Assembly: GCA_029260615.1 (NCBI GenBank)
Contig: JAJDCX010000091.1
Location: 1 to 50,566, forward strand
Length of the DNA stretch: 50,566 bases
Reading direction: 5' to 3'
Source of the DNA: Phycisphaeraceae bacterium
Lineage (GTDB): Bacteria > Planctomycetota > Phycisphaerae > Phycisphaerales > Phycisphaeraceae
Part shown: piece after piece, positions 33,568-43,281 of the stretch
Position numbering within the stretch: the stretch's first letter is position 1
Layout of the letters: every line of letters begins with the position of its first letter
The notes under the pieces: generated by a model
Seen by the model: only the letters and a program-made list of their open reading frames with translations
What the model was told of the DNA's origin: nothing
The model's database searches: none
Translations under genes and position numbers: made by a program

Positions 33568-36147
33568 TTGAACGAACACCATATATTTCTGGAGTCGGTT
33601 TACCGCACGGCCTGTGAGCGGGGCGCGGGTTTTGAGCAGCAGCTTCAAGCCCTGTTGAAGATCGGTTGCGACCGCTTCGGCATGGACATCGGCGTGGTAA
33701 CCCGTGCCGAGGGCGACCGATTCAATATCATCGCATCAAAAGAGCCTGGCAAGAAAGTCTTCGTCCCGGGTGCGAAGTTTGCCATATGTAACACGGCCTG
33801 CGCCGTTGTTCTCCAAAATGATTACATCGTACACATCGATGCAACCAAAGATGACATGACCCCGTACAAGGACGTGCCGGTTCGTTTCCAACAATACCTG
33901 GGCCTAGCCATACGCATCGACGGGCAGGCATTTGGGACACTGTGTTTCTTCCGCCAGCATCCCCGTGCGACACCCACCGATCAGATACCCGATGACGAGG
34001 TCGGGATTCTGATGTTGATTATCGCGGCGATCATCGAACGTAAGCTGCACCTAGAGGGAGAACAGCAGATACGACAGGTCGCGTCGGTCGTTGAGAACAG
34101 CGATGACGCGATCTTCACCGAGACGCTGGACCGGCTGATTACTACTTGGAACCGGTCGGCGGAGGAGCTCTATGGGTACAGTGCTGAGGAGATGATCGGG
34201 GAATCGGCGTGCCTGCTGTATCCCGAGGGTGAAGATCATTTTATTGAGCCGTTGATGCAGCAAGTTACCCAAGGGGAACGGACTTCGTCTGTGGAGGTGG
34301 TGCATCGTCGTAAAGACGGCACCACTGTGAACGTGTCGATGAATCTTTCGCCGGTCCGTGGGGCGGATGGTCAGGTTATCGCGGCGTCGACGGTGGCTCG
34401 AGACATCGACAAGCGTAAGCGGGCCGAGTACGACTTGGCGCACAGCGAGGAACGTTATGCCCTTGCGTCCAAGGGCTCGAACGACGGGCTGTGGGACTGG
34501 GACCTGCGGGCCAACTCCATTTATTTTTCGCCTCGGTGCAAGTCGATCCTCGGGTATGAGGAGCATGAGATCGGCGAGGCGCCGGAGTCCTGGATCGATC
34601 TGATCGTCACAGCTGACACAACCCAGTTCCAAGCGGACCTGGCGTTCCACCTCGCGGGGCAGACCGAGCAACTGCACAACGAGCACCGGGTGACAACCAA
34701 GAGCGGTGAGCAGCGGTGGGTGCTGTGCCGGGGGGTGGCGGTCCGTGATCATCACGATCAGGCCGTGCGTATCGCCGGGTCGTTGACCGACATCACCAAG
34801 CAGAAACAGTCGGAAGTCGCGCTGCTTCAGCAGGCCCAACACGACAAGCTCACGGGCCTGCCTAACCGTACGTTGCTTACAGAACTTGTCAGGACAGCGC
34901 TGGCACGTTCCAAGCGGATGGAAGGCTACAAGTTTGCGGTGCTGTTCCTAGACTTCGACCGGTTCAAGGTTATCAATGACAGCCTGGGTCACAAGTTCGG
35001 CGACATGCTGCTTATCAATATTGCCCAACAGCTACGGGTGCAACTGCGGACGGTCGATACCGCGGCACGGATCGGGGGAGACGAGTTTGTCGTGCTGCTG
35101 GATGGGACCGACGGGATAGACGGTGCGATCGATGTCGCCAACCGGCTACTGGATCGGTTTTCCAAGCCGCACAATCTGCGAGGCCACGAGGTTATCTCGA
35201 CGGCCAGCATCGGGATCGTCACCAGTGACGGGGAGTACCACCGGCCCGACGAGTTGATCCGAGACGCGGACAACGCGATGTACCAGGCGAAGGCCGCGGG
35301 CAAGGCGAGGTATGTGGTCTTCGACGAGCAGATGCACGCCAAGGCGTTGCAGCGTCTGAATCTTGAAAAAGACATGCGTAAGGCCATCTCGCTTGGTCAG
35401 ATGTGGGTTGCGTACCAGCCGATTGTTGATCTGGAGGACGGTACGCTGCGGGGATTTGAGGCGTTGCTGCGGTGGGATCACCCGGAGTTGGGGGCGATCG
35501 GGCCCGATCAGTTTATCCTCATCGCTGAGGAGACCGGAGAAATCGTCGCGCTGGGCGACTGGGTTCTCAAACAGGCGTGCGGGCAATTAGTTAGATGGAA
35601 GAAAGAGCATGCCATCGCTGACAATTTGTTCATGAACATCAATGTCTCCAAGCGGCAGGTTGCTCAACCGGACGTCACCAAGAAGCTTGCGCAGGTCTTT
35701 AAGGACACTGGGGTCAACCCCCAGGACATCAAGCTGGAGATCACCGAGAGCGTCATCATGGACGATCGGCACGGGATCACGCCGGTGCTGGATGAGGTCC
35801 GTGCCCTGGGCGTTCAGTTGGCGATGGACGACTTTGGGACTGGGCACTCATCGCTGAGTTGCCTGCACCGCTTCCCGATTGATGTGCTGAAGATCGACCG
35901 TGAGTTCATCATGAACATGGAACAGCGGATCGAGTACACGGCTGTGATCCAGGCGATCATCACGTTGGCGCACACGCTGAATATCAGTGTTGTCGCTGAG
36001 GGTCTTGAGACGGCCGAGCAGGTCGCCCAGCTCCAGGCCCTGGAGTGTGACTCCGCGCAGGGCTATTACTTCTCCAAGCCGATGAACGCGAAAGATACGG
36101 GCGAGTACATCGTCAACAGTCAGAATCCCATAAGGCTTTCGGCCTGA
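33568..36147 (+). CDS. GAF-PAS-PAS-GGDEF-EAL signalling protein
   Basis: An 859-residue cytoplasmic protein that may make and degrade cyclic di-GMP. The start is a TTG at 33568 because GGGGGGAG (33553-33560) lies seven bases upstream. Domains: GAF (about 10-165), two PAS domains (about 170-300 and 310-430), GGDEF (motif intact at 503-507, inhibitory site RTVD at 494-497) and EAL (FEALLRW at 630-636, EAL 631-633; DDFGTG at 754-759). Both output motifs are intact. No membrane helix is seen. The input ligand is unknown. It stands alone on the plus strand. Confidence 0.95.
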   Translation: MNEHHIFLESVYRTACERGAGFEQQLQALLKIGCDRFGMDIGVVTRAEGDRFNIIASKEPGKKVFVPGAKFAICNTACAVVLQNDYIVHIDATKDDMTPYKDVPVRFQQYLGLAIRIDGQAFGTLCFFRQHPRATPTDQIPDDEVGILMLIIAAIIERKLHLEGEQQIRQVASVVENSDDAIFTETLDRLITTWNRSAEELYGYSAEEMIGESACLLYPEGEDHFIEPLMQQVTQGERTSSVEVVHRRKDGTTVNVSMNLSPVRGADGQVIAASTVARDIDKRKRAEYDLAHSEERYALASKGSNDGLWDWDLRANSIYFSPRCKSILGYEEHEIGEAPESWIDLIVTADTTQFQADLAFHLAGQTEQLHNEHRVTTKSGEQRWVLCRGVAVRDHHDQAVRIAGSLTDITKQKQSEVALLQQAQHDKLTGLPNRTLLTELVRTALARSKRMEGYKFAVLFLDFDRFKVINDSLGHKFGDMLLINIAQQLRVQLRTVDTAARIGGDEFVVLLDGTDGIDGAIDVANRLLDRFSKPHNLRGHEVISTASIGIVTSDGEYHRPDELIRDADNAMYQAKAAGKARYVVFDEQMHAKALQRLNLEKDMRKAISLGQMWVAYQPIVDLEDGTLRGFEALLRWDHPELGAIGPDQFILIAEETGEIVALGDWVLKQACGQLVRWKKEHAIADNLFMNINVSKRQVAQPDVTKKLAQVFKDTGVNPQDIKLEITESVIMDDRHGITPVLDEVRALGVQLAMDDFGTGHSSLSCLHRFPIDVLKIDREFIMNMEQRIEYTAVIQAIITLAHTLNISVVAEGLETAEQVAQLQALECDSAQGYYFSKPMNAKDTGEYIVNSQNPIRLSA

Positions 36148-36208
36148 GTCGTTTCGGATGCGCTTTGCATGCACTTCGTCGGGCCGTATCACACACCGGG
36201 GTGATACC

Positions 36209-37234
36209 TCACTGCACATTAGCCTCCGAAGCCCAGGGTGTCGGGCCGCCGCATTCCGGGCAGGTCAGCGCATCGGGGTTGCCGCGCAGGTCGTAGCCGC
36301 AGGATATACAGGGGATCCTGTCCATGTCGTAGACGAACAGACGCCAGGGCTCACCGAACTGTTCCAGGAAATAGAGCGTGTAACATCGCATAAAAACGAG
36401 CGCGGGGAGCAGGATCACGGTGCCTATGTAAGGCAGCGCCGTGATGCAGCAGGTCATGCAGGTCGCCAAGATCGCGGCCGCACCGGCCGCGATAGCCAGC
36501 ACCATCTTCATCAGATAAAAGAGCGTTAGGATCCAGAAGTGGCCCTTGAAGACCTCACGGTACCACAGTTTCCATGCGGGCCGGACGCGCAAGCCGTGGA
36601 TGTACATGGTCGGTGCGATGAAATCGATCAACAGCATCTCGATGATGGCAGAATTGACGATGACCAGCGGGCCGACCACGGCCAGGACGATAATTGCCCA
36701 GATCGCCGACGTGCCGAACGTCTGGTTGGTGATGTCGGGCCAGGCTATCAGCCCGGCAACGCCGAGTGTTACCAGCATCACCCCAGATACCATTAAAAAC
36801 AGGATCAGGTTGAAGCCGAACAGGCTGTTACCCGCCTCCCGGTAACGGTGCCAAGGCTTCTTCACCAGGCCCCGGTTTAATGCCAGCCCGTCGATCATCA
36901 TGAACACGCCCCGGCATCGCAGCCAGAGCAGGAACGCCCATAGCAGTGTTATCAGCAGGAGTGCCAGAAGCACGACGCCAGCGATCTGGTAAATATGAAC
37001 TTGGATCCAATCCATCCACGAACCGCCGCCGGGAGCGCTGCCGCCCGAGCCGCCGGGTCCGCCCCTACCCCCGCCGCCGCCGGGATTGAAGTTCGTACCC
37101 CCGCCGCGGCCCAGGTTCGCCAGGAAGAAACAGAACCCAAGCCCAAACCATTTGCTTATGCTGAACGGTTTGAACAAGACCTCGACCATCCGCTTCCACG
37201 CACGTTCGATGGGTTCTGTGACTGAAATAGACAT
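36209..37234 (-). CDS. Multi-helix membrane protein with C-terminal CGYDL zinc ribbon
   Basis: A 341-residue protein with five or six helices: about 25-40, 82-103, 130-158, 170-195, 230-280. A Gly/Ser-rich loop (GGGRGGPGGSGGSAPGGG) follows the first helix. The C-terminus holds a zinc ribbon (CISCGYDLRGNPDALTCPEC) like the small protein at 4489. The body resembles the planctomycete family related to DUF4013/DUF7544. Function unknown; possibly envelope assembly. Ends close to the opposite-strand signalling gene. Confidence 0.78.
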   Translation of the reverse strand: MSISVTEPIERAWKRMVEVLFKPFSISKWFGLGFCFFLANLGRGGGTNFNPGGGGGRGGPGGSGGSAPGGGSWMDWIQVHIYQIAGVVLLALLLITLLWAFLLWLRCRGVFMMIDGLALNRGLVKKPWHRYREAGNSLFGFNLILFLMVSGVMLVTLGVAGLIAWPDITNQTFGTSAIWAIIVLAVVGPLVIVNSAIIEMLLIDFIAPTMYIHGLRVRPAWKLWYREVFKGHFWILTLFYLMKMVLAIAAGAAAILATCMTCCITALPYIGTVILLPALVFMRCYTLYFLEQFGEPWRLFVYDMDRIPCISCGYDLRGNPDALTCPECGGPTPWASEANVQ

Positions 37235-37272
37235 GCACGGAGTGTATCGGCACGCGCGTGGATACGCATCTC

Positions 37273-38052
37273 TTAGGCCGACACGTCTAGCAGCAACCCC
37301 TGGTCGTCAGGGGAGGCGGGTGAACCGGGGGAGCCGGGAGGCTTGTGGGCACTGCCCGCCTGGGTGTCACGGTCATCAGTAACGTTGTTTTCATCCTCAC
37401 GGCTTTGACGTAACTCGGCGCGAGCCTTCTGTTGAGCCTGTGATGCCTGGGCGGCGACCTTGCGGTCTTGCCCAGATGGGCTGCTGGGTGCGAGAGCGGC
37501 GCGGCGGACGACCTGCATCTTCTGGATCGTGGCTTGTGGGTCGCCGGGGACGGCGGAGGTGTCGATGTTGACGTGGCCTCCTACCGCGTAGCGTCGGCCA
37601 TCGGGGCCTTGTTGATATTCGAAGACGGGGCCACCTTGCGCGAAGGGGCCGGCGGCGTTTTTGTGTGCCTGCTCGTGGGTGCGGGTCTCACGGTCACGGT
37701 CTTTGAGTTCCTGTACCTGCTTCTCTTCTTCTTTGGTTAAGGCTTTGCCGATGGTCTTGCGATCGGGATCGGCAGCGCTGGCCTGTGATTGGTCATCGGG
37801 CTGAGCCGAGTTGCTGTCGTCTGTATCACTCTGCTTATGGGGCGCATCCGGTGTGGCTTGGTGCTGCTTGTTGTCGGCAAGGGCGGCGGGGGATAGGCTT
37901 ACGGTGTCGGCGTCCCGGTCGTGTGCGTGCCCCCCCTGCCCTCTTGAAAGTGATGGGCCAGTGGCGGGGTCAGAGGCCCCACCCCCTGTCGCGAGGGCTT
38001 GTCGGGCTTGCAGAGGCATCGGGCTGACGGGATTGAAACCGGAAACTTGCAT
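37273..38052 (-). CDS. SprA-related putative metalloprotease (PF12118-like)
   Basis: A 259-residue protein. The core of about 90 residues (135-220) contains [20 protein letters not shown], giving H-E-Q-A-H as a zinc-site candidate, then [20 protein letters not shown] and a helix with [12 protein letters not shown]. These are the diagnostic elements of the SprA-related family called putative metalloprotease. The flanks are disordered, charged and rich in Ser/Gln/Asp ([14 protein letters not shown]). No signal peptide is clear. Divergent from the nucleoside hydrolase with an 81-base gap. Confidence 0.8.
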   Translation of the reverse strand: MQVSGFNPVSPMPLQARQALATGGGASDPATGPSLSRGQGGHAHDRDADTVSLSPAALADNKQHQATPDAPHKQSDTDDSNSAQPDDQSQASAADPDRKTIGKALTKEEEKQVQELKDRDRETRTHEQAHKNAAGPFAQGGPVFEYQQGPDGRRYAVGGHVNIDTSAVPGDPQATIQKMQVVRRAALAPSSPSGQDRKVAAQASQAQQKARAELRQSREDENNVTDDRDTQAGSAHKPPGSPGSPASPDDQGLLLDVSA

Positions 38053-38133
38053 ACAACTGTTTTAATCGGTCGCAAATCGTGATACGTTAAGCGGGGCGGT
38101 TATCGGAACACCGATCCGCGGTACACTTGAATT

Positions 38134-39096
38134 ATGACATGTACCTTTTGGATCGATACCGACACCGCTTCCGATGACGCGGTTGCCTTGGTGATGGCGT
38201 TGCGCACGCCGAGCGTTGATGTGGTGGGCATTTCGATGGTCAGCGGGAACATGCCACTTGAACAAGGCACACGCAATGCGCTGTACACCGCGGAGCTCTG
38301 CGGGTCTGACGTGCCGATTTATTGTGGTGAAGATCGGCCCCTGCTGCGGAAGCCCGCTCATGCGCAGTGGTTTCACGGGGAAGACGGGATGGGGAATCAG
38401 AATTACCCTGCGCCCAAGCGTGCGGCTGAATCACTCCATGCGGTGGATGCTTTTCTGCAGGCGACTCACGACCACGCGGGGTTGACGCTTGTGACACTGG
38501 GGCCGTTGACGAATATCGCCAGGGCTTTGGAGCGCGACCCGTCGTTGGTTGGCCGGATAGAGCGGTGTGTGGTCATGGGTGGGAACCCCTGCTGCGAGGG
38601 GAATGTCACGCCGGCGGCGGAGTACAACATCTGGTGCGATCCCGAGGCGGCGAAGATTGTGTTCGGCTCGGGTATGAAAGTCGAAATGGTCGGCTGGCAA
38701 CTGAGCGTGGGCGAGGCAAATCTGTCTGAAAGTGATATCGCGCACGTTCGTAGTCTGGATACGCCGTTGGCACACTTTGCGATCGACTGCAACGCCCATG
38801 TGATGGTTGCGAACAAGACGCAGACCGGGGATGTGGGGATTTCTCTGCCGGACCCGACGGCGATGGCGGTGGCGTTGGACCCGGGTATCGCGGTAAAGAG
38901 TAGCGGGCACCGGGTGCAGATCGCCTGTGCCGACGAGCTGACCCGGGGGATGACGGTGGTCGATCGATTGAATGTTGCTGGGGATGAGCGTAATGCGGAC
39001 ACCTGGCGGAGTGTTGGTGATGCGCCGTTGTGCCGGGTTGTGTGGGAGTTGGATATCCCAGGCTGGAAGCAGTTGCTTTATGACACGCTGGGGTGA
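38134..39096 (+). CDS. Inosine/uridine-preferring nucleoside hydrolase
   Basis: A 320-residue hydrolase that splits nucleosides into base and ribose. The N-terminus has the calcium-binding D-x-D-x-x-x-D-D as WIDTDTASDDAVAL (residues about 6-19). Then GNMPLEQGTRNALYTAE, LVTLGPLTNIARAL, VMGGNP and AEYNIWCDPEAA, all in family order. The late active-site loop gives TQTGDVGISLPDPTAM. It is not clearly the RihA, RihB or RihC type. No clear ribosome binding site. Confidence 0.92.
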   Translation: MTCTFWIDTDTASDDAVALVMALRTPSVDVVGISMVSGNMPLEQGTRNALYTAELCGSDVPIYCGEDRPLLRKPAHAQWFHGEDGMGNQNYPAPKRAAESLHAVDAFLQATHDHAGLTLVTLGPLTNIARALERDPSLVGRIERCVVMGGNPCCEGNVTPAAEYNIWCDPEAAKIVFGSGMKVEMVGWQLSVGEANLSESDIAHVRSLDTPLAHFAIDCNAHVMVANKTQTGDVGISLPDPTAMAVALDPGIAVKSSGHRVQIACADELTRGMTVVDRLNVAGDERNADTWRSVGDAPLCRVVWELDIPGWKQLLYDTLG

Positions 39097-39109
39097 ACGT
39101 TGAGAGGAC

Positions 39110-39285
39110 ATCACGGAGGGCGCGGAGACACGGAGGCACGGAGAAGAGGAAAGCGATTTTGACAGGATGACAGGATTTACTGGATAGGATCAAAAAACCT
39201 GATTTTATCCTGCCCCATCCTGCCATTCTGTCAAACATTCTTCCTCCGTGCCTCCGTGTCTCCGTGTCTCCGCGCCCTTCGTGAT
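39110..39285. repeat. Long imperfect inverted repeat, second element
   Basis: A 176-bp element of the same plan as 8616-8778. The outer arms (39110-39152 and 39244-39285) are CACGGAGG-type repeats and pair, the right arm having one extra 8-base ACACGGAG unit. The inner arms (39159-39190 and 39206-39235) are GACAGGATGACAGGAT-type units and pair also. The centre is about AAAAAACCTGATTTT. There is no gene in it. Such elements could move as single-stranded DNA or be folded as RNA. Confidence 0.8.
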
Positions 39286-39329
39286 ACTCCCCGTTCGACA
39301 GCCTTGTAGATTCAAACGACAATCCTGTC

Positions 39330-39779
39330 ATGGATGAGATGAGCCCCGACAACCGGATTGCGATTGGACCGGGGGTGTTGTTGTCGGAGTCGGCGATGCG
39401 GTTCACGTTTTCTCGCAGCGGTGGGCCGGGGGGGCAGAATGTGAATAAGCTGAGTACCAAGGCAACCCTGACGATTCAGATCGAAGAACTCGCGGGGGCG
39501 TTGCCGATCTGGGCGCTCAAGCGTTTGTTGATCCACGCGGGGAGTCGGCTGGCGGGCGATGGCGATCGGATCATCATTACCGACTCATCGAGTCGGAGTC
39601 AGCAATCTAACAAGCAGGCGTGCGTTGCCAAGCTGCGGGCGATGGTGGTGGAGGCGATGGACAGGCCCAAGCGGCGCCGGGCGACCAAGCCCAGCCGGGG
39701 GTCGATCCAGCGCCGACTGGACGGCAAGCGACACCGTGCTCAACGTAAATCCGAACGGCGTGAGCCGACCGATCAATAA
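39330..39779 (+). CDS. arfB: Peptidyl-tRNA hydrolase ArfB (release factor-like)
   Basis: A 149-residue ribosome-rescue factor that frees stalled ribosomes. FSRSGGPGGQNVNK (about 27-41) is the catalytic GGQ motif; the rest of domain 3 is LSTKATLTIQIEEL. The C-terminal tail is basic and disordered (KRRRATKPSRGSIQRR onward), as needed to enter the mRNA channel. It lies right after the repeat and 49 bases before the NamZ-like gene. Confidence 0.92.
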   Translation: MDEMSPDNRIAIGPGVLLSESAMRFTFSRSGGPGGQNVNKLSTKATLTIQIEELAGALPIWALKRLLIHAGSRLAGDGDRIIITDSSSRSQQSNKQACVAKLRAMVVEAMDRPKRRRATKPSRGSIQRRLDGKRHRAQRKSERREPTDQ

Positions 39780-39828
39780 CCCCCCCGGATACACCCCGGA
39801 ATAAGTCCCCAATAATAAAGGCCACTAC

Positions 39829-41091
39829 ATGTTTACCCGTATAGCCCAATCACTGACTGTGTTGTTCATGATCGCCTGCCTGGCTGTGACTGCGTGTGTT
39901 GGGCCGGCGCTGGGTGAGCCCAAGGTTCTCACGGGGCTGGATGTGATGCAGCGTGATGGGTTTGAGGCGTTGAAGGGCCGAAGGGTCGGGCTGGTGACGA
40001 ATCATTCGGGGATCAACCGTAGCGGTGAACATGTTTTGGACCTGATGCACGGGTCACCGAACGTTGAGTTGGTTGCGATCTTCACCCCCGAGCATGGGAT
40101 ACGCGGGGAGGCTGACCGTGGGGTTGACTCGGGTGTGGATGAAACGACCGGGCTGACTATCCACAGCCTGTATGGCAAGACGCGCAAACCCACAGACGAG
40201 ATGCTCGAAGGGATCGACACGCTGGTTTTTGATATCCAGGACATCGGCGCACGGTTTTATACCTACATCGGGACGCTTGGGGAATGCATGGCGGCGGCGG
40301 CGCGGCGTGGGATTAAAGTTTATGTCCTTGACCGGCCCAACCCGTTGGGCGGGGACACGTTTGATGGGCCGATCCAGGATGATGATCTGGTGGGCAGGTT
40401 TACTTCTTTCAAGCTGATGCCCACGACGCATGGGATGACGGTCGGGGAGATCGCGTTGTTGTTTAATGGGGCTTATGGGATCGGTTGCGAGTTGGAAGTG
40501 GTTAAGTGTGAGGGTTGGGAGCGTGGGGTGATGTTTGATGAGACGGGGCTGCCTTGGGTCAACCCTTCGCCAAACATGCGGTCGGTGAACGAGGAGATTA
40601 TTTACACGATGGTGGCGTTGACGGAGGCGAACAAGGACTTGTCGGTCGGGCGTGGGACGGATCGGCCGTTTGAATATTTAGGTGCGCCGTGGGTTGATGG
40701 GGATGCGTTGACCGCGGAGTTGCGGTCTCGCGATCTGCCGGGGATCTGGGTGATGCGGACGACATTTATCCCCTCGGGGACGGATATCTCCGGGCGGGAG
40801 AACTACCCGTATCAGTACATTGGAGAGGTGTGTCAGGGCGTGCGGTTTGTCGTGACGGATCGTCGGGCAGTGCGGCCGGTGGAGGCGGGCGTGCATATGC
40901 TCGATGCGTTGTTGAAGGTCCATCCTGAGCGGTACAAGGTCGATAATCTGCGTGGCCTGGTCGGGGCGCAGTGGGTGCTGGATGCGCTTAAGGCGCGTGA
41001 GCCGGTTGAAGACATCGTGAAGCGGTGGCGCGAGTCGCAGGGGTTTAAGGATTTTGCAGAGGCACGCAGGCAGGTGCTGCTCTACGAGTGA
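39829..41091 (+). CDS. Exo-beta-N-acetylmuramidase NamZ-like (DUF1343)
   Basis: A 420-residue exported protein of the DUF1343 group, of which NamZ removes MurNAc from the non-reducing end of glycan. A signal peptide or lipobox-like end (IACLAVTAC) precedes LTGLDVMQRDGFEAL. Conserved parts: VGLVTNHSGI, FTPEHGIRG, HSLYGKTRKPTDEMLEGID, DIQDIGARFYTYIGTL, LDRPNPLGG, LPWVNPSPNMRS and GRGTDRPFEYLGAPW. AAAGG lies eight bases before the ATG. A GH20 enzyme 6 kb on could continue the same breakdown. It converges with the amylase gene with a 12-base gap. Confidence 0.92.
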   Translation: MFTRIAQSLTVLFMIACLAVTACVGPALGEPKVLTGLDVMQRDGFEALKGRRVGLVTNHSGINRSGEHVLDLMHGSPNVELVAIFTPEHGIRGEADRGVDSGVDETTGLTIHSLYGKTRKPTDEMLEGIDTLVFDIQDIGARFYTYIGTLGECMAAAARRGIKVYVLDRPNPLGGDTFDGPIQDDDLVGRFTSFKLMPTTHGMTVGEIALLFNGAYGIGCELEVVKCEGWERGVMFDETGLPWVNPSPNMRSVNEEIIYTMVALTEANKDLSVGRGTDRPFEYLGAPWVDGDALTAELRSRDLPGIWVMRTTFIPSGTDISGRENYPYQYIGEVCQGVRFVVTDRRAVRPVEAGVHMLDALLKVHPERYKVDNLRGLVGAQWVLDALKAREPVEDIVKRWRESQGFKDFAEARRQVLLYE

Positions 41092-41103
41092 ACCACATGT
41101 GAC

Positions 41104-42561
41104 TTAATGAATCCACACCCGGTAGCCCCAGGGCTTCAAGGTTATTTTGGTTCCGGGTTTCAAGAGGACGACTTCGCCGGTGAGGGCATCGGTGTAATCG
41201 CCACTGCCCAAGGGTGGGTGCATCAACATGACCTCAATGGGCTGGTCGGTCAGGTTGACTGTGACCACCACGCCGTCTCCATCGCGCTGACGGGTGAAGC
41301 TGAAAAACTCTTTTGAACCCTGGTCCATCTGCTTGACCGCCCCGCCGCGTCCGCCGACGGCGAGGGCTTTGTTTGCTTTACGGAGGTTTAAGAGCTTGGT
41401 GTAAACCTCGGCCATCGAGTGATCGGCCCAGTCGATGGGGTCTTTATCAAAAAAGGCAAGGCGACGATCGAGCCCGGCTTCCTGGCCGTTGTAGACAAGG
41501 GGCATGCCATCGAGGGTGAGGGTTAATACGGCGAAGGCTTCTGCGGCGTCGCCGTAGCGTTCGATGGCCGAGCCGTTCCAGGAGTTTTCGTCGTGGTTGG
41601 AGGTGAAGTACATGCGTATCGCTTGGTCGTCGATGCGGGTGTCTTCTTCTTTGAGGTGGGCCCAGAGGTCTTTGGGTGTGGCTTTGCCTGCGACGATGCG
41701 GTGGAACACGCCGTTGAGTGACCAGGCGTAGGTCATGTCGTAGGCATCGCGATGAGCGGCGGGGTCGTCCCATTCGGCGAGCAGGAAGACGGGCTTGATC
41801 TCGCTGAGCTCTTGGCGTGCCTGTGCCCAGAATTCCAGCGGGACCATCCCGGCGACATCCACGCGGTAGCCGTCGATGTCTGCCTCGCGTACCCAGTAGG
41901 CGAGTGAATCGAGCATGTACCGGTTAAGCCCGGGGTGGTCGTAGTCCAGGTCGATCACGTCGTTCCAGTCGGGGACGGGCGGGGTGAAGTTGCCTTGGTC
42001 GTCCTTGGTGTACCAGTCGGGGTGTTCGAGGGTGAGTGGGTTGTCCCAGGCGGTGTGGTTGGGGACCCAGTCGAGGATGATGCGCATGCCGCGCTCGTGG
42101 GCGTCATCGACAAGGGCTTTGAAGTCATCGAGTGTGCCGTAGTCGGGGTTGACCTTGCGGAAGTCTTTGACGGCGTAGTGGCTGCCGAGGGTGCCCTTGC
42201 GGTTGAGCTCGCCGATGGGGTGGATCGGCATGAGCCAGAGGATGCCGACGCCCATTTTTTGTAGCCGGGGGAGGTGCGCCTGGAACGCTTTGAAAGTTCC
42301 TTGGAGTGTGTGCTGGCGGATGTTTACTTCGTAGATGCTAGCGTTGTAGGACCAATCGGGGTGGACGACGGTGGAGGCGGGTTGGGCTGTGGGCGCAACC
42401 GGTGCGGTGGGCGTGTCGGGGGCGGATGCGGGGGCTATTTCTGGAGCGGTCGCTGGGGTGTCGGCTGCGAGGTGTGTTGGAGACCACAAACACAGGGCCG
42501 CGATCAGGGTCATGGACAAACCAAGGGCCCAGACGGGTGTGGTTGTTTTAAGCATCGGCAT
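41104..42561 (-). CDS. Exported alpha-amylase family protein (GH13)
   Basis: A 485-residue exported glycosidase. The N-terminus has a signal peptide and a long Ala/Pro/Thr linker (about 30-65, ATAPEIAPASAPDTPTAP). The GH13 barrel follows: LWLMPIHPIGE, DWVPNHTAW (region I), GYRVDVAGMVP (region II, Asp nucleophile), LLAEWDDP (region III, Glu) and FTSNHDENSW (region IV, Asp). The C-terminal beta domain ends FGYRVWIH-like. It acts on alpha-glucans outside the cytoplasm. GAGGAG lies well upstream of the ATG at 42561. Confidence 0.94.
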   Translation of the reverse strand: MPMLKTTTPVWALGLSMTLIAALCLWSPTHLAADTPATAPEIAPASAPDTPTAPVAPTAQPASTVVHPDWSYNASIYEVNIRQHTLQGTFKAFQAHLPRLQKMGVGILWLMPIHPIGELNRKGTLGSHYAVKDFRKVNPDYGTLDDFKALVDDAHERGMRIILDWVPNHTAWDNPLTLEHPDWYTKDDQGNFTPPVPDWNDVIDLDYDHPGLNRYMLDSLAYWVREADIDGYRVDVAGMVPLEFWAQARQELSEIKPVFLLAEWDDPAAHRDAYDMTYAWSLNGVFHRIVAGKATPKDLWAHLKEEDTRIDDQAIRMYFTSNHDENSWNGSAIERYGDAAEAFAVLTLTLDGMPLVYNGQEAGLDRRLAFFDKDPIDWADHSMAEVYTKLLNLRKANKALAVGGRGGAVKQMDQGSKEFFSFTRQRDGDGVVVTVNLTDQPIEVMLMHPPLGSGDYTDALTGEVVLLKPGTKITLKPWGYRVWIH

Positions 42562-42606
42562 GGCTTCTCCTCGTCGTGCGGGTACTTGAAGCTATTGATG
42601 GTGTTG

Positions 42607-43182
42607 TCAGGACCTGGGTGCTGGGGGCGCGCCGCGGTTAGGCGGGGCAGGTTCATCGTGCTGGTGGGGTTGCTCGTCTTGGCGCGGTTGGTCTTGGGGC
42701 TGCTGTTCGTTGGGGGCGAAGACCATGTCGCTGCTAGTGTAGGTCGTGCCGAAGTTGGTTGAGAGGCGGACGGCTTGATTGAGGCCGTCGTCGAATTGTT
42801 CGTGGGTGAGGCTGGACATGGGGTGGATGAACGCCGACCAGAGCACGCCGGCGTTGATGGCGTAGCGGGCGTCCAGGGCGCGGTCGTAGTTTGCCTCCAT
42901 GAGACGCTCATACTCCCCATCTTCGAAATCTGCCACACTTGCGACCGGTGTCATGATCCGCATCCGGTCGGCGGCCTGGTCAGCCATGACCATCACCGAC
43001 ACGCCCTCGATGACAAACGCCCATCGGCCGTTGCCGCCCTCTACCTCGTCGGTGTATTCGTGGATGAATCGGTCCAGGGCCGCGTAGTCGGTCGGCTGTT
43101 GGACGGGTTCTGGCTGTTGAGCATTGATACTCATGGTGGAAACCCACAAACAGGTCACGGCAAAACAGAGAATCATCCGCAT
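42607..43182 (-). CDS. Exported unknown protein, YbjN-like core
   Basis: A 191-residue protein with a signal peptide (1-21, ending INAQQ). The core (about 30-155) has an alpha/beta order (RWAFVIEGVSVMVMADQAAD, YERLMEANYDRALDARYAIN, VLWSAFIHPMSSL) like YbjN/type III chaperone folds; I hold this at low confidence. The tail is a disordered Pro/Gln run (PQDQPRQDEQPHQHDEP). GGAG is six bases before the ATG. It is 45 bases upstream of the amylase gene, so the two may be co-transcribed. Confidence 0.65.
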   Translation of the reverse strand: MRMILCFAVTCLWVSTMSINAQQPEPVQQPTDYAALDRFIHEYTDEVEGGNGRWAFVIEGVSVMVMADQAADRMRIMTPVASVADFEDGEYERLMEANYDRALDARYAINAGVLWSAFIHPMSSLTHEQFDDGLNQAVRLSTNFGTTYTSSDMVFAPNEQQPQDQPRQDEQPHQHDEPAPPNRGAPPAPRS

Positions 43183-43281
43183 CTTCGGCTCCGTATCAAA
43201 GTGTTTGGCACCGCGGGCTTATCACAGGCATACAAGAAGTAACGCAAGTCTCGGGATGCAATCGGTGGTAAATCCGCTTTA

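Noticed and set aside
34051-34842. 263-residue minus-strand frame opposite the PAS domains
   Set aside because: Shadow of the signalling gene; Arg/His/Leu-rich composition and no recognisable motif.
38431-39460. Minus-strand frames opposite the nucleoside hydrolase and through the repeat
   Set aside because: The frames run through a palindromic repeat and have shadow composition.
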